This document shows, piece by piece, positions 36,688 through 47,125 of a stretch of 64,000 bases of DNA. Each line of letters starts with the position of its first letter. The first letter of the stretch is position 1. The translations under genes and the position numbers were made by a program. Location of the stretch: the NCBI GenBank assembly GCA_947501215.1, contig CANMUS010000001.1:124001-188000 (forward strand), given 5' to 3'. A model generated the notes under the pieces. That model worked only from the letters and a program-made list of their open reading frames with translations. It was not told where the DNA came from and ran no database searches. The DNA comes from an uncultured Erythrobacter sp. Lineage in GTDB: Bacteria > Pseudomonadota > Alphaproteobacteria > Sphingomonadales > Sphingomonadaceae.

Positions 36688-38021
36688 TCCTGCAAACTCT
36701 GAAAGCGCCCGAATTCCTTATCGGACAGCTTCACGACCAGACTGCGCCGCCCCTTGTCGCCCTCCGGCTCGTCCGAGAGTACGCGGCCGTGCTGGTGCAG
36801 CCAGGCGAGAGCCTTACCCTCGTTGGCCTCCAGCGTGATCTCGTGCTCGCGTGATCCTGCCGTAAGGATGGCATCAACGCGGGAAAGGAAGTCATCGACC
36901 CCTTCCCCGGTCAGCGCGGAAATAGCGACCACGTCTTTGTCCGCGGAGGCAACTTCCTCGAGTTCGGCTCGCTCCTCATCAGATAGAAGATCCAGCTTGT
37001 TCCAAACCTCTAGGATCGGGATTTCACTCCCCTCGCCCTGCTCTCCTGCTACGCCCAGATCGGCGAGAACCTGCAGCACCTGTTTCTTCTGCGCATCGCT
37101 CGACGGATTGGACATATCGCGCACGTGGCAGATCACGTCCGCTGCAGTCACCTCCTCCAGCGTAGCGCGGAAGGCCGCCACCAGCTGCGTCGGGAGATCG
37201 GAGATGAACCCGACGGTATCCGACAGGATCGCCTTCTCGACGCCTGGCAAGGCGATGGCGCGCATCGTCGGATCCAGCGTGGCGAAAAGCAGGTCTTCGG
37301 CCATCACTTCAGCCCCAGTCAGGCGATTGAACAGTGTGGACTTGCCGGCATTGGTGTAACCGACGAGAGCGATCACCGGCCAGGGTGCACGTTCGCGACG
37401 TTCGCGATGGAGGCCGCGCGTCTTTCGGACCTGTTCCAGTTCCTTGCGCAAACGCCCCATGCGCTGGCGGATCATCCGACGGTCGGCCTCGATCTGGGTC
37501 TCGCCCGGGCCGCCCAGGAATCCGAAACCGCCGCGCTGCCGCTCGAGGTGGGTCCAGCTTCGCACAAGACGGCTCTGCTGGTAGTCAAGATGGGCTAGTT
37601 CGACTTGCAGGCGACCTTCGGCAGTGGCCGCACGTTCGCCGAAAATCTCGAGGATCAGGCCGGTGCGGTCGATGACCTTGCGCTCGAGCTTTTCTTCAAG
37701 ATTGCGCTGCTGGATCGGGCTCAAGGCGCCATCGACTACCACCAGTTCAGCGTCGTCCTGTTCGCAGGCGATGCGGATGTTTTCTACCTGCCCTGCGCCG
37801 AACAGCAGGTTTGGACGCACCTCCCTGACGGGCAGGACGAAGCTTTCCGCCACGATAATGCCGATCGCGAGCGCGAGCCCCTCCGCCTCGGCCAGACGCG
37901 AGTCTGCATCGAGATCGTAGGCCATGCCTCTGATGTCAGGGCACACGACGAGGGCCCGCGCACCGCGCGACACCTCGCCCATCAGGTCGTCGTCGAAACT
38001 CAGCTGTCGTCCTCGTCCCAC
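36684..38021 (-). CDS. hflX: GTPase HflX
   Basis: 445 residues. HflX N-terminal domain, the Gly-rich linker [15 protein letters not shown], then the G domain with G-Y-T-N-A-G-K-S-T and the NKLD motif (VWNKLDLL). Splits stalled 70S ribosomes and acts in rRNA rescue. The start is GTG 38021, inside the end of hfq; ATG 37982 is the alternative. It is co-transcribed with hfq, as in most alphaproteobacteria. Confidence 0.95.
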   Translation of the reverse strand: MGRGRQLSFDDDLMGEVSRGARALVVCPDIRGMAYDLDADSRLAEAEGLALAIGIIVAESFVLPVREVRPNLLFGAGQVENIRIACEQDDAELVVVDGALSPIQQRNLEEKLERKVIDRTGLILEIFGERAATAEGRLQVELAHLDYQQSRLVRSWTHLERQRGGFGFLGGPGETQIEADRRMIRQRMGRLRKELEQVRKTRGLHRERRERAPWPVIALVGYTNAGKSTLFNRLTGAEVMAEDLLFATLDPTMRAIALPGVEKAILSDTVGFISDLPTQLVAAFRATLEEVTAADVICHVRDMSNPSSDAQKKQVLQVLADLGVAGEQGEGSEIPILEVWNKLDLLSDEERAELEEVASADKDVVAISALTGEGVDDFLSRVDAILTAGSREHEITLEANEGKALAWLHQHGRVLSDEPEGDKGRRSLVVKLSDKEFGRFQSLQD

Positions 38022-38542
38022 TCCTCGGTCAGATCGACCGGGGTGGCTGGCTGGATAGTGGATACCGCATGCTTGTAAGCCAGCTGGACGTAGCCGTCAC
38101 GTTCCAGCAGCATGCAGAAAAGGTCGTACGCCGCGATCTTGCCTTGAAGCATCACGCCGTTGACGAGAAACATCGTTACCTGCGCTTCAGCCTGGCGTAC
38201 TCGAGTGAGGAAAACGTCCTGCAGCAAACGCTGCTTGGCGCTCGAATTGGTGCTCGCAAACTGCTCCGCATCGACGGGCTGTGCCGGCATGATCGTGCTG
38301 ATCGCATGCTTGTAGACCAGCTGCGACTGGCCGTCCCGGCGCAGCAGGATCGAGAAATTGTCGAACCAGGTCACGATACCCTGGAGCTTCACCCCCTTCA
38401 CGAGGAACATCGTAACCGGCGTCTTGTTCTTGCGTAGCAGGTTGAGGAAGGCATCCTGAAGATTGCCTTTGCGCTGCCCCCCGCCATCACCGGACGACGG
38501 CTTTTCGGGGCGCGGGCGCGCCGAGAGGGTTCGTTCGGACAT
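38000..38542 (-). CDS. hfq: double-domain RNA chaperone Hfq
   Basis: 180 residues from ATG 38542 (RBS GGAGA). Two Sm/Hfq domains in one chain: copy 1 about residues 27-90 (LQDAFLN ... Y77-K-H79) and copy 2 about 105-169 (LQDVFLT ... Y156-K-H158), joined by a short linker. Ordinary Hfq has one domain and forms a hexamer. Copy 1 keeps a basic rim (RKNK); copy 2 has RQAE there and L and M at two RNA-contact positions. The C-terminus is acidic (EEWDEDD). Likely mediates sRNA-mRNA pairing as pseudo-hexamer. Confidence 0.95.
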   Translation of the reverse strand: MSERTLSARPRPEKPSSGDGGGQRKGNLQDAFLNLLRKNKTPVTMFLVKGVKLQGIVTWFDNFSILLRRDGQSQLVYKHAISTIMPAQPVDAEQFASTNSSAKQRLLQDVFLTRVRQAEAQVTMFLVNGVMLQGKIAAYDLFCMLLERDGYVQLAYKHAVSTIQPATPVDLTEEWDEDDS

Positions 38543-38605
38543 ATCTGTCTCTCCGTTGTTGGCGGACCTCAACGGATCCGCTGTCTGGGGTGCCCACCAC
38601 CCCCG

Positions 38606-38636
38606 ATATTGCGCGCACCGAGCCGCGCCCTGTCAA
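38606..38636 (-). promoter_or_regulatory. predicted promoter of hfq-hflX
   Basis: On the minus strand a perfect TTGACA (38631-38636) is followed after 19 nt by CAATAT (38606-38611), about 65 bp before the hfq ATG. This suggests hfq can be transcribed independently of ntrX. The -10 is weak, so it is a prediction. Confidence 0.45.
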
Positions 38637-38706
38637 TGTGGCCCTTCATACGCGTTTTCGCAATCTTTGTATTATCTTCCGCGCGCGATAGCAGGATTTG
38701 AGAAGG

Positions 38707-40092
38707 CTAGTCCTTGCCGGACGCCGGTTTCTTGTCCGCCATTCCGAGCAATTTGAGTTTCCGATGGAGGGCGGAGCGTTCCATGCCGATAAAGTTGGCG
38801 GTTTTGGAAATATTGCCGGAGAAGCGCCTGATCTGGATCGCCAGATATTCACGCTCGAAATTCTCGCGCGCCTCGCGCAGCGGCGACCCCATCAGGGCTG
38901 CGACCCCGCCATTTCCGCCGAGCTTTCCGCCGAGAACTTCTTCGGGAAGCATTTCGGCTTCGATTTGTTCGAGCTGTTCGCGGGGGGTGAGGATAACGGT
39001 GCGCTCGACGACATTGCGAAGCTGGCGGACATTGCCGGGCCAATCGTAAGCCTGAAGCGCCGCCATCGCTTCTTCATTGATGGTCGGAGGACGGATACCC
39101 TGTTCCGCTGCGTAGTGGGTGAAGAATGTGTCCGACAGCAAGGGGATATCGTCGCGCCGCTCCGAGAGCGACGGCACCTCGACTGGAACGACATTCAACC
39201 GGTAGAACAGATCTTCGCGGAAGCGTTTCTCCGACATTTCCTTCTCGAGATCACGGGCCGTCGAGGAAACAACCCGCACATCAACACCGATCTGGCGCGT
39301 GCCCCCTACCCTCACGAAGCTCTGTTCGGTCAGCACCCGGAGAATACGGGCTTGGGTCGAAAGCGGCATGTCCGCCACCTCGTCGAGATAGAGCGTACCG
39401 CCGTCGGCCATCTCAAGTAGCCCCGGTCGCACCAGCTTGCCGTCAGCTTCCTCCCCGAACAACTCCTCTTCGAACCGCTCAGGAGTTATGCGTGCCGAGT
39501 TCACGATGACGAACGCCTTGTCGGCGCGCGGGCTCCAGCTGTGCAGCAAGCGCGCCGCCACTTCCTTTCCGGTACCGGCCGGACCGCTGATGAGTACGCG
39601 GCTCCCCGTACTGGCAACACGCTTCAGAGTGGCTCTCACGGCATTGATCGCGGCGGAATTGCCGGTGAACTCGCCGTTCTGGACCATCCCTTCACGCAAC
39701 CTACTGTTCTCGCGACGAAGCCGCTCGGTTTCGGTTGCCCTACCGACGAGGTGCAATAACCGTTCGGCTTCGAACGGCTTTTCGATGAAGTCGACCGCCC
39801 CGCGGCTGACCGCACTCACCGCCGTATCGATATTGCCGTGGCCGGAGAACACGATGACCGGCAGATCGGGTTCGCGCTTCTTGATCTCGTCCAGCACTTC
39901 GAGGCCATCCATGGGGCTCCCGTGGAGCCAGACGTCCAGCAAGACTAGGCTGGGCCGGCGTTCGTCGACCTGCGTAAGCGCGCTGGAACTGTCGCCGGCG
40001 GTCCGGCACTCGTAGCCTTCGTCGCTCAGCACGCCGGCTACAAGATCGCGAATGTCGCGTTCGTCGTCGACGATCAGGATGTCTAACGCCAT
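38707..40092 (-). CDS. ntrX: response regulator NtrX with degenerate sigma-54 contact loop
   Basis: 461 residues. Receiver with phospho-acceptor D53; AAA+ domain with Walker A G-P-A-G-T-G-K-E (170-177) and DEVADMP Walker B-like strand; Fis-type helix-turn-helix at the end (SKTANFIGMERSALHRKLKLL). The GAFTGA loop that contacts sigma-54 is absent: after L211-F-G comes E-E-A-D-G-K-L-V-R-P-G. Paired with NtrY upstream; in this lineage the pair links nitrogen, redox and envelope regulation. It may act as a DNA-binding regulator independent of sigma-54. Confidence 0.93.
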   Translation of the reverse strand: MALDILIVDDERDIRDLVAGVLSDEGYECRTAGDSSSALTQVDERRPSLVLLDVWLHGSPMDGLEVLDEIKKREPDLPVIVFSGHGNIDTAVSAVSRGAVDFIEKPFEAERLLHLVGRATETERLRRENSRLREGMVQNGEFTGNSAAINAVRATLKRVASTGSRVLISGPAGTGKEVAARLLHSWSPRADKAFVIVNSARITPERFEEELFGEEADGKLVRPGLLEMADGGTLYLDEVADMPLSTQARILRVLTEQSFVRVGGTRQIGVDVRVVSSTARDLEKEMSEKRFREDLFYRLNVVPVEVPSLSERRDDIPLLSDTFFTHYAAEQGIRPPTINEEAMAALQAYDWPGNVRQLRNVVERTVILTPREQLEQIEAEMLPEEVLGGKLGGNGGVAALMGSPLREARENFEREYLAIQIRRFSGNISKTANFIGMERSALHRKLKLLGMADKKPASGKD

Positions 40093-40115
40093 TGGCTGCT
40101 ACCCTTTGCTTTGTA

Positions 40116-42329
40116 TCATTGCGCGCCCCCCACGGGCGTTGTGAGGGGATCGCGCGCGAACCGCATCGCAACGCGCGTTCCCCCGCTTTCGAGTGAGGAG
40201 AAGGTCATCTCGCCGCCATGTTCCTCGACGATCTTGTTCACGATCGCGAGACCCAGGCCGGTGCCCTTCTCGCGGTTCGTCACATAAGGTTCGAGAATCC
40301 GATCGCGGTCTTGCGGCAGACCGATGCCGTTGTCCTCGATCGCGACATGCAGCGAATCCTCAGCCTCTTCGACCGTTACCACGATCTTGCCGCGATAATC
40401 CGGCTCCGCATTCTGGGCTTTGGCCTCGGTCGCTTCATAAGCGTTCTTCAGGATATTGGTAATCGCCTGTCCGAACTGGTGGCGGTCGCACTGGATGCGG
40501 ATCGGGCCTTCGCTCTCGGCGACAAGCGAATAATTGACATCTTGGTGGCCGACCTCCTGGAGAAAGAGCGATTGCCGGACAAGATCGAGCGCGTCTTCGG
40601 TGCGGAACACCGGCTTGGGCAACCGTGCGAAGCTGGAGAATTCGTCTACCATCTTGCGCAGACCGCCGACCTGGCGGACGATGGTACTGGTAAGTTCATC
40701 GAACAGCTCGCCATCTTCATGAATTTGCTTGCGATACCGACGCTTCAGGCGTTCGGTGGCCAGCTGAATCGGAGTCAATGGGTTCTTGATCTCGTGTGCG
40801 ATCCGCCGCGCTACATCGGACCACGCAGCTTGCCGCTGGTCGAGCAGTTGCCGGGTAATGTCTTCGAAGGTTATGACGTGCCCCTCGGCCTCCTCGCCGA
40901 TCTTGACCGCGAGCGTGAGCAGTTCACCTCGACGCGAATGGCTCACAACCCCTTGTGAAAGGCCTGCCTCGACCATGACTGCAAGTTGAGGAGCCAGCTG
41001 GCGTAATGTGGCAGGACGTGGCTGGCCTGCTGCGTCTTCCATTAGCATGGTCTGAGCCGGCGCATTCATCAGCAAGACGTTCATGTCGCGGTCGATCGAT
41101 ATGACGCCCGCACTCACGGATTCCAGCACCGCTTCGATAAAACTGCGCCGCTCTTCCAGTTCATCGTTGGCGGCGAGCAAGGCATCGGTCTGCTTTTCCA
41201 GCTGCGCCGTCATCCGGTTAAAGGCGCGATTGAGCAGGCCAATCTCGTCGGCTCCGGTGCGGCCCTCGACCCGCAGTGCGAAGTTTCCGGCGCCGACCTT
41301 GCGAGCGGCTGCGATGAGGTCGGTGAGCGGTTCGACCTGCCTGTCGGCAAAACGCAGCGCGAACCAGACCGCCAGCCCGACCAGCGCGAGACTGACGAAG
41401 AAGAGCGCGAGATTGAATCTCAGCTGGAGAGCTCGCGCGCGCCGGGTGAGTTCGTCATAGGCGCTCGAAATCGACCGCGCGCTCTCCCAGCTCCGGAAGC
41501 TGGTCGCCTCGGCATTCCGCGCCGTGTAAAGATAGATGCCCGCTTGCCGATCGATCGGAGCCACCGCCTCGATCCTCTCCGGTGTGCCGCGCACGACAAC
41601 CTGTTGCCCGCGGCGAATATCGCCAAGTGTTTCCTCGGCGAAGGGCACAGGATTGCTTTCCTCGGATAGGCCATACGCGACGGCAGTCCGCATCGAAGAG
41701 TCGGGTAGCGCCTGCAGGATTGCGCTTTCGATGACGTCGCGCGGCTGTGCCTGGAACTGGTAGACAAGGGCGAAATTGGGATCGGTCACCGATACCCGCT
41801 CGAGGATTGAGCGCATGTCCATCGCCATGGAAATGGTTTCATTGGCAAGATCGAGCTGGTTCTCTTCGTAATAGCTTTCGGCCAACTGGTTCGCATTCTC
41901 CATGAGACCGCGCGAATTATCGGAGAACCAGAAATCCACCCCGGACTGGAAGAGGAACGCGGCGAAGCCAGCCACCAGCAGTGTCGGCACTGCGGCAATC
42001 ATGGAAAAGAAGAAAACGAGCCGCACATGAAGCCGCGCGGTACTGCCCGCAGCGCGGCGCAGGGCCAGGCGCCGTCCAGCGAGGACGAGCAAGGCCATTG
42101 CGGGAATTAGGGTGCCGATCAGCAGGCCTGCGACTTGCCTGCTGGGTAGAAGCTGCCCGTTTGGCGGGGCCGCAGTGAAAGTCGCCCACGTACTTGCGAC
42201 CATGACAAGAAAAGCCACCGCGAAAAAAATCTCGAGATAACCGACCAGATTGGCCCTGCGTGACGTCACGACGAACTTGCGCCACCATCTCGGTGTGGTA
42301 TTGGGCTGGACTGAAGCGGCGCTCGCCAT
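40116..42329 (-). CDS. ntrY: sensor histidine kinase NtrY
   Basis: 737 residues from ATG 42329; an ATG at 42437 would add 36 residues unlike the family and overlap ntrC. N-terminal membrane segments flank a large periplasmic loop, followed by HAMP (ALRFADRQVEPLTDLIAAARKVG), a PAS domain, HisKA with the phospho-His in [12 protein letters not shown], and HATPase (DNGIGLP...GTGLGLAIV). Partner of NtrX, which begins 23 bp after it. Confidence 0.94.
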   Translation of the reverse strand: MASAASVQPNTTPRWWRKFVVTSRRANLVGYLEIFFAVAFLVMVASTWATFTAAPPNGQLLPSRQVAGLLIGTLIPAMALLVLAGRRLALRRAAGSTARLHVRLVFFFSMIAAVPTLLVAGFAAFLFQSGVDFWFSDNSRGLMENANQLAESYYEENQLDLANETISMAMDMRSILERVSVTDPNFALVYQFQAQPRDVIESAILQALPDSSMRTAVAYGLSEESNPVPFAEETLGDIRRGQQVVVRGTPERIEAVAPIDRQAGIYLYTARNAEATSFRSWESARSISSAYDELTRRARALQLRFNLALFFVSLALVGLAVWFALRFADRQVEPLTDLIAAARKVGAGNFALRVEGRTGADEIGLLNRAFNRMTAQLEKQTDALLAANDELEERRSFIEAVLESVSAGVISIDRDMNVLLMNAPAQTMLMEDAAGQPRPATLRQLAPQLAVMVEAGLSQGVVSHSRRGELLTLAVKIGEEAEGHVITFEDITRQLLDQRQAAWSDVARRIAHEIKNPLTPIQLATERLKRRYRKQIHEDGELFDELTSTIVRQVGGLRKMVDEFSSFARLPKPVFRTEDALDLVRQSLFLQEVGHQDVNYSLVAESEGPIRIQCDRHQFGQAITNILKNAYEATEAKAQNAEPDYRGKIVVTVEEAEDSLHVAIEDNGIGLPQDRDRILEPYVTNREKGTGLGLAIVNKIVEEHGGEMTFSSLESGGTRVAMRFARDPLTTPVGGAQ

Positions 42330-42390
42330 AGTGGCAGCCTTACAACAGCGCTGTTGCAGGACTGCAAGTACAAATTCGACAAAGCGGCGG

Positions 42391-43803
42391 CTAGCGGCGG
42401 CGTGCGAAATCCTCGGGCGCAATATCGAGCTCGCCAAGCCGCTTCCGCAGGGTGTTGCGATTGATGCCGAGCAACTGCGCAGCGCGTAGCTGATTACCTT
42501 CGGTCATCCGCAACGCATGCTCGAACAGCGGCTTTTCGAATGACGCCAGAACGGCGTGATACAGGGTACCGTGGGAGTTCCCATTCTCCGCCAGCCACCC
42601 GTCTATCGCTGCACTAAATCCGGAGTCCGGCGCGCCCGACCCCGTCGAAATTTCAGTGCCGATGGTGTCCGCTACGCTGTCGACATCGATGACGTCGTCA
42701 CGCGCCAGCAGGGCCAGGCGAAACACCACATTGCGAAGCTCCCGCACATTGCCGGGCCAGCGCCGTGCCGCCAGCGCAGCTATGGCGTCGTCCGTGATTT
42801 GCCGTCGCGGCAGCCCCTCGCTGGCTGCCTGTCCGAAAAAATGCTTCACCAGAGCGCCGATGTCTTCGCGCCGCTCTCTCAAGGGGGGGAGCGGCATAGG
42901 CACTACATTGAGGCGGTAGAACAAGTCCTCGCGGAACCGGCCGTCCTCGATCATCGGCGCCAGGTCCCGATTGGTTGCCGCGATTATGCGCACGTCGACG
43001 CCGATTTCCTGCCGTCCGCCGACCCGGCGGATACGCCCCGATTGTAACGCCCGCAAAAGCCGGGTCTGCGCATCAGGCGGCATGTCGCCGATTTCATCGA
43101 GGAACAGCGTGCCGCCATTCGCTTGCTCGAATTTGCCGATCTGCTGGCTGACTGCCCCGGTGAAGGCGCCGCGTTCGTGACCGAACAATTCGCTTTCTAG
43201 CAGGTCATGCGGGATCGCCGCCATATTGACCGCGACGAAGGGCCCGGTCTTGCGCGCGCCAAGCTGGTGAATGGCTTCCGCGACCAGTTCCTTGCCGGTG
43301 CCGCTTTCGCCCGTGACCAGCACAGTCAGATCGTTACGCAAAACGCGCGTGATCATCCGGAACACGCTCTGCATCGCAGGGCTGCGACCGATCAGCGGCA
43401 GGGCGCTGGCTTCCTCGTCCCCTGCGGCACTGACCGACGGCCGGTTGGCCACAGCCTGCCGCACGGCCTGGGTCAACTCGTCGAGATCGAAGGGCTTTGG
43501 GAAATACTCGAACGCATGACTGTCGCTCGCTCTCACGGCGGTATCGAGGGTGTTTTGTGCCGACAGGACGATCACCGGCATATCGGGAGCCAACTCGCGC
43601 ACGTGGCCGATCGACGCCAGCCCGTCGCCATCTTCCAGCATGACGTCGGTCAGCATGACGTCGAAGTGTCTCGCTCCAACGAGATCGTCCCGCTTGGCAA
43701 CACTTTCGCAGGTTGTGACGTCAAAGCCCTCTTCCCGCAGGGCCTCGCTTATCACTGTCGCGATGGCACGGTCGTCTTCGACCAGCAGAACAGCATGGCT
43801 CAT
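42391..43803 (-). CDS. ntrC: nitrogen response regulator NtrC
   Basis: 470 residues. Receiver with D53; Walker A G-E-S-G-T-G-K-E; intact sigma-54 loop G-A-F-T-G-A (212-217); C-terminal Fis-type DNA-binding helix-turn-helix (LRAAQLLGINRNTLRKRLGEL). Activates nitrogen-assimilation promoters with RpoN when phosphorylated by NtrB, encoded 9 bp upstream. The intact loop contrasts with NtrX. Confidence 0.96.
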   Translation of the reverse strand: MSHAVLLVEDDRAIATVISEALREEGFDVTTCESVAKRDDLVGARHFDVMLTDVMLEDGDGLASIGHVRELAPDMPVIVLSAQNTLDTAVRASDSHAFEYFPKPFDLDELTQAVRQAVANRPSVSAAGDEEASALPLIGRSPAMQSVFRMITRVLRNDLTVLVTGESGTGKELVAEAIHQLGARKTGPFVAVNMAAIPHDLLESELFGHERGAFTGAVSQQIGKFEQANGGTLFLDEIGDMPPDAQTRLLRALQSGRIRRVGGRQEIGVDVRIIAATNRDLAPMIEDGRFREDLFYRLNVVPMPLPPLRERREDIGALVKHFFGQAASEGLPRRQITDDAIAALAARRWPGNVRELRNVVFRLALLARDDVIDVDSVADTIGTEISTGSGAPDSGFSAAIDGWLAENGNSHGTLYHAVLASFEKPLFEHALRMTEGNQLRAAQLLGINRNTLRKRLGELDIAPEDFARRR

Positions 43804-43812
43804 TTTGTCTCC

Positions 43813-44874
43813 CTAGGCCGCCACCGGCAGGTTGATGCGAAAATGGGTGAGCCCGTTGCGTTCATCGCGCTCGTGGCCGATGCGCCCGCCCATATCGCGC
43901 ACAAGTTTCCTCACGAGTGCGAGGCCCAGACCCTGGCCGTGCGGCTTACTGGAAACGAACGGTTCGAACACATGGTCGCGGAGCGCCTCGTCGATACCAG
44001 CGCCTGCATCGGTTACCGTAATCTCTATAGGCAACCGGGTGGCTTTCCCAAGCCGGATCGCGCTGAAAACCAATCCACTGACGAACCGGGTACGTACGGT
44101 GACCTGGGGAGTGTCCAATTTTGCGCTCGCATCACAGGCATTCGCGATGAGATTGATCAGCACCTGTTCGAGCGCAGCCTGGTCGGCGGCAACCGGGGGC
44201 AGCGACGGATCGAATTCCTCGAGTAACTCACAATTCTCGGAGCGACCCGCACGAACTGTTGCCATCGCATTGCGGATAGCCTCGTGCAGGTTACAATCAC
44301 CGACCACGGCAACGGACTTGCTACCGAGCTGCTGCATGCGGTCGATCAGTTCCGCGATGCGGTCCACTTCGCCCAGGATCATGCGAGCGAGCGGCTTGTC
44401 CTTCCCTTCGACCCGCCGCGTCAGCAGCTGGCTGGCACCACGGATGGCGGACAGCGGGTTCTTGATTTCATGGGCCAGCACGGCCGGAGCACGGAGCTCC
44501 ATACGCTCGTCGTCTGCAGCGCGCGTATCGCCCTGCCCGACATCGGAAAGCGTCAGCACACGCCAGCCCGGGTGGTTGTGTAGCGGAGAGCTGGTCAGAT
44601 TGATCCGTCGGTCGCGGTATTTTGTAGCGAAGGACACACCGCGAGCGATCATCTGGACATCGGACCGGTCGAGGCTCGAGCGTACGCGATGGTCGGCGAG
44701 GTCCACCACGTCGGTCAGCCGCTTGCCGATCAGGCGCTGCGCGCTGGAGTCCAACATGTCTTCCGCTGCGGCATTCGCCTCCACGATATAGCCGTCGGCA
44801 TCGATCAACAGTACGGCAAAGATGAGGCCTGCAATCTGCGCCGCTGCGTCAGGCGCGGGCGAGGCTCCGGTCAC
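43813..44874 (-). CDS. ntrB: nitrogen sensor kinase NtrB
   Basis: 353 residues. PAS-type region ([19 protein letters not shown]), HisKA with phospho-His135 in [10 protein letters not shown], and HATPase with DAGAGID...[11 protein letters not shown]. Soluble kinase/phosphatase controlled by PII. The start is GTG 44874, overlapping the dusB stop as GTGA. Confidence 0.95.
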   Translation of the reverse strand: MTGASPAPDAAAQIAGLIFAVLLIDADGYIVEANAAAEDMLDSSAQRLIGKRLTDVVDLADHRVRSSLDRSDVQMIARGVSFATKYRDRRINLTSSPLHNHPGWRVLTLSDVGQGDTRAADDERMELRAPAVLAHEIKNPLSAIRGASQLLTRRVEGKDKPLARMILGEVDRIAELIDRMQQLGSKSVAVVGDCNLHEAIRNAMATVRAGRSENCELLEEFDPSLPPVAADQAALEQVLINLIANACDASAKLDTPQVTVRTRFVSGLVFSAIRLGKATRLPIEITVTDAGAGIDEALRDHVFEPFVSSKPHGQGLGLALVRKLVRDMGGRIGHERDERNGLTHFRINLPVAA

Positions 44875-45890
44875 GCTGCCTGCTGCCGCCGGAACGGCTC
44901 ATAAAAGCGCTCGAGTTCGCCAAGCACTTGCGCGGGATCATCGACGAAGTTCACGTGGTTTCTGAACTCTGCCGACCCGCGCAACCCCTTCGTGTACCAG
45001 CCAAGGTGCTTACGGGCGATCTTCACGCCGGTGGTCGGGGTGTAGTGGTCGAGCATCATCCGGTAGTGCTCAGTAACGACGGCATATTGCTCATCCATGT
45101 CCGGATCGGCGAGAATTTCGCCGGTGCGCCACCAATGCATCACCTGCGCGAGCAGCCAGGGTTTGCCATACGCGCCGCGCCCGATCATCAGCCCGTCGGC
45201 ACCCGACTGTTCGAGCGCTTTGGCAGCATCATCGATCCCGCAGATGTCGCCGTTGACGATCACCGGGATCTCGACCGCCTCCTTCACCTTGCGGACGAAG
45301 GCCCAGTCGGCGCTGCCCTTGTACATCTGGTTGCGCGTGCGACCGTGGACGGTGATCATCTTAACGCCGAGGTCTTGGGCGATCTTCGCGAGCTCCGGTG
45401 CATTGAGGTCGGAATGATCCCAGCCCATCCGCATTTTTACCGTCACCGGCACATCGACCGCCTCGACCGTCGCTTTCATTAGCCGCGTGGCAAGTTCGAC
45501 CTCGCGCATGAGAGCCGAGCCGGCCAGTTGGCCGACGACCTTGCGCACCGGACAGCCGAAATTGATGTCGATGATGGCCGCGCCATTGCCTTCCTGCAAT
45601 TTTGCAGCCTCGGCCATGCTGTATGAATCGCAGCCGACCAGCTGCATCGACACCGGTTCCTCGATCGGGTCCCATTCGGCCTTCTGCACGCTGATGCGCG
45701 TCTCGCGGATCGCAGCTTCGCTGGCGATCATTTCGGTCACGTTGAGGCCGGAGCCATAGCGGCGCACAAGACGGCGGAACGGTAGGTCCGTCACTCCCGT
45801 CATCGGCGCCAGAACGACGGGCGTGTCGATGGCTACCGGGCCGACATGGATCGGCTTCGGCGGGACGGGAGGGAGAGGAGATGCGCTCAT
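44871..45890 (-). CDS. dusB: tRNA-dihydrouridine synthase
   Basis: 339 residues. FMN-binding TIM barrel: [13 protein letters not shown], catalytic Cys in [17 protein letters not shown], and [10 protein letters not shown]. Reduces uridines in tRNA. It heads the dus-ntrBC block, the usual alphaproteobacterial order. Divergent from ispDF across 76 bp. Confidence 0.94.
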   Translation of the reverse strand: MSASPLPPVPPKPIHVGPVAIDTPVVLAPMTGVTDLPFRRLVRRYGSGLNVTEMIASEAAIRETRISVQKAEWDPIEEPVSMQLVGCDSYSMAEAAKLQEGNGAAIIDINFGCPVRKVVGQLAGSALMREVELATRLMKATVEAVDVPVTVKMRMGWDHSDLNAPELAKIAQDLGVKMITVHGRTRNQMYKGSADWAFVRKVKEAVEIPVIVNGDICGIDDAAKALEQSGADGLMIGRGAYGKPWLLAQVMHWWRTGEILADPDMDEQYAVVTEHYRMMLDHYTPTTGVKIARKHLGWYTKGLRGSAEFRNHVNFVDDPAQVLGELERFYEPFRRQQAA

Positions 45891-45966
45891 GCTGGTGCGT
45901 GCCTAAATATTGGGCAGCCACATAGTGCGTTGCAGCACAAACGGCAAGCCGCTAGCGGGCGAGGGC

Positions 45967-47115
45967 ATGAGCGAAGCGCCCGCCCTCCCCCCGTTCGCCG
46001 CGATCGTGGTCGCTGCGGGCAAGGGCCTGCGCGCGGGACAGCCGTTGCCCAAGCAATTCGCGCATTGGCGAGGCAAGCCCGTCGTCCGGCACTCGGTTGA
46101 GACGTTGCTTGCAGCCGGAGCCGTCGAGGTGGTTGTCGCGATCCCCGAAGGAGCGGAGGAGATTGCATCGGAGTGCCTGTCCGGTCTAGATGGATTAAGG
46201 TTGGTGATCGGCGGCCTAACGCGCCAGCAATCGGTGATGAATGCTTTGGAAGCTATCAATGATGGCTCATACACCCGCGTTCTGATCCACGACGCGGCGC
46301 GACCAGACTTGCCTTATCACGTCATAGAAAGCCTCATAGACCGATTGGTCGTAATCGAGGGCGCTATTCCGGTTTTGCCAGTCGTCGATAGCCTTGCGAT
46401 CGAAAATAATGGACGCATGGCCGGAACCGCTCCGCGCGAGCAACTCCGCCGGGTCCAGACCCCGCAGGCCTTTCGATTTGACGATATCCTTGCGGCGCAC
46501 CGGACCTGGACCGGTGATCCGGATGCCGGCGACGATGCGCAGGTTTTGCGCGCGGCAGGCCGTACCGTCGCACTTGTACCCGGAGACGAGCGTCTCGCCA
46601 AACTGACCTATGCGGAGGATTTCGTGAGCGAGCAACCAGCCATACGCACGGGGATGGGCTTCGACGTGCACAAACTTGCGACCGGAGAGGAGCTGTGGCT
46701 CGGCGGCATCCAGATCGAGCACGACAAGGGGCTGGCCGGCCATAGCGATGCCGATGTAGCGCTGCACGCGATCGTCGATGCGCTCCTCGGGGCAATCGGC
46801 GATGGCGATATCGGAACGCATTTCCCGCCCAGTGACCCACAATGGAAGGGGGCAAGCAGTGACCGCTTCCTCGCTCACGCGGCAAGACTGGTGGGCGAAG
46901 CCGGATACAGCGTCGGAAATGTCGACCTTACCATCATATGCGAGGAGCCTAAGATCGGTCCGCATCGGCCTGCCATGCGCCAACGCATTGCCGAATTGCT
47001 GGGCGTTGACATCGATCGCATATCGGTGAAGGCGACCACTACCGAGCGGTTGGGTTTCACCGGCCGCGGCGAAGGCATTGCCGCGCAGGCGATTGCCACA
47101 GTGATCCGCAGCTGA
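45967..47115 (+). CDS. ispDF: bifunctional IspD/IspF isoprenoid enzyme
   Basis: 382 residues from ATG 45967. N-terminal IspD (about 1-220): A-A-I-V-V-A-A-G-K-G with the PKQF segment, R-V-L-I-H-D-A-A-R-P; C-terminal IspF (about 225-382): G-M-G-F-D-V-H, G-H-S-D-A-D-V, and T-T-E-R-L-G-F-T-G-R-G-E-G. The fusion performs two MEP-pathway steps, CDP-ME formation and MEcPP cyclisation, and is typical of alphaproteobacteria. Confidence 0.96.
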   Translation: MSEAPALPPFAAIVVAAGKGLRAGQPLPKQFAHWRGKPVVRHSVETLLAAGAVEVVVAIPEGAEEIASECLSGLDGLRLVIGGLTRQQSVMNALEAINDGSYTRVLIHDAARPDLPYHVIESLIDRLVVIEGAIPVLPVVDSLAIENNGRMAGTAPREQLRRVQTPQAFRFDDILAAHRTWTGDPDAGDDAQVLRAAGRTVALVPGDERLAKLTYAEDFVSEQPAIRTGMGFDVHKLATGEELWLGGIQIEHDKGLAGHSDADVALHAIVDALLGAIGDGDIGTHFPPSDPQWKGASSDRFLAHAARLVGEAGYSVGNVDLTIICEEPKIGPHRPAMRQRIAELLGVDIDRISVKATTTERLGFTGRGEGIAAQAIATVIRS

Positions 47116-47125
47116 CGGAGGCGAT

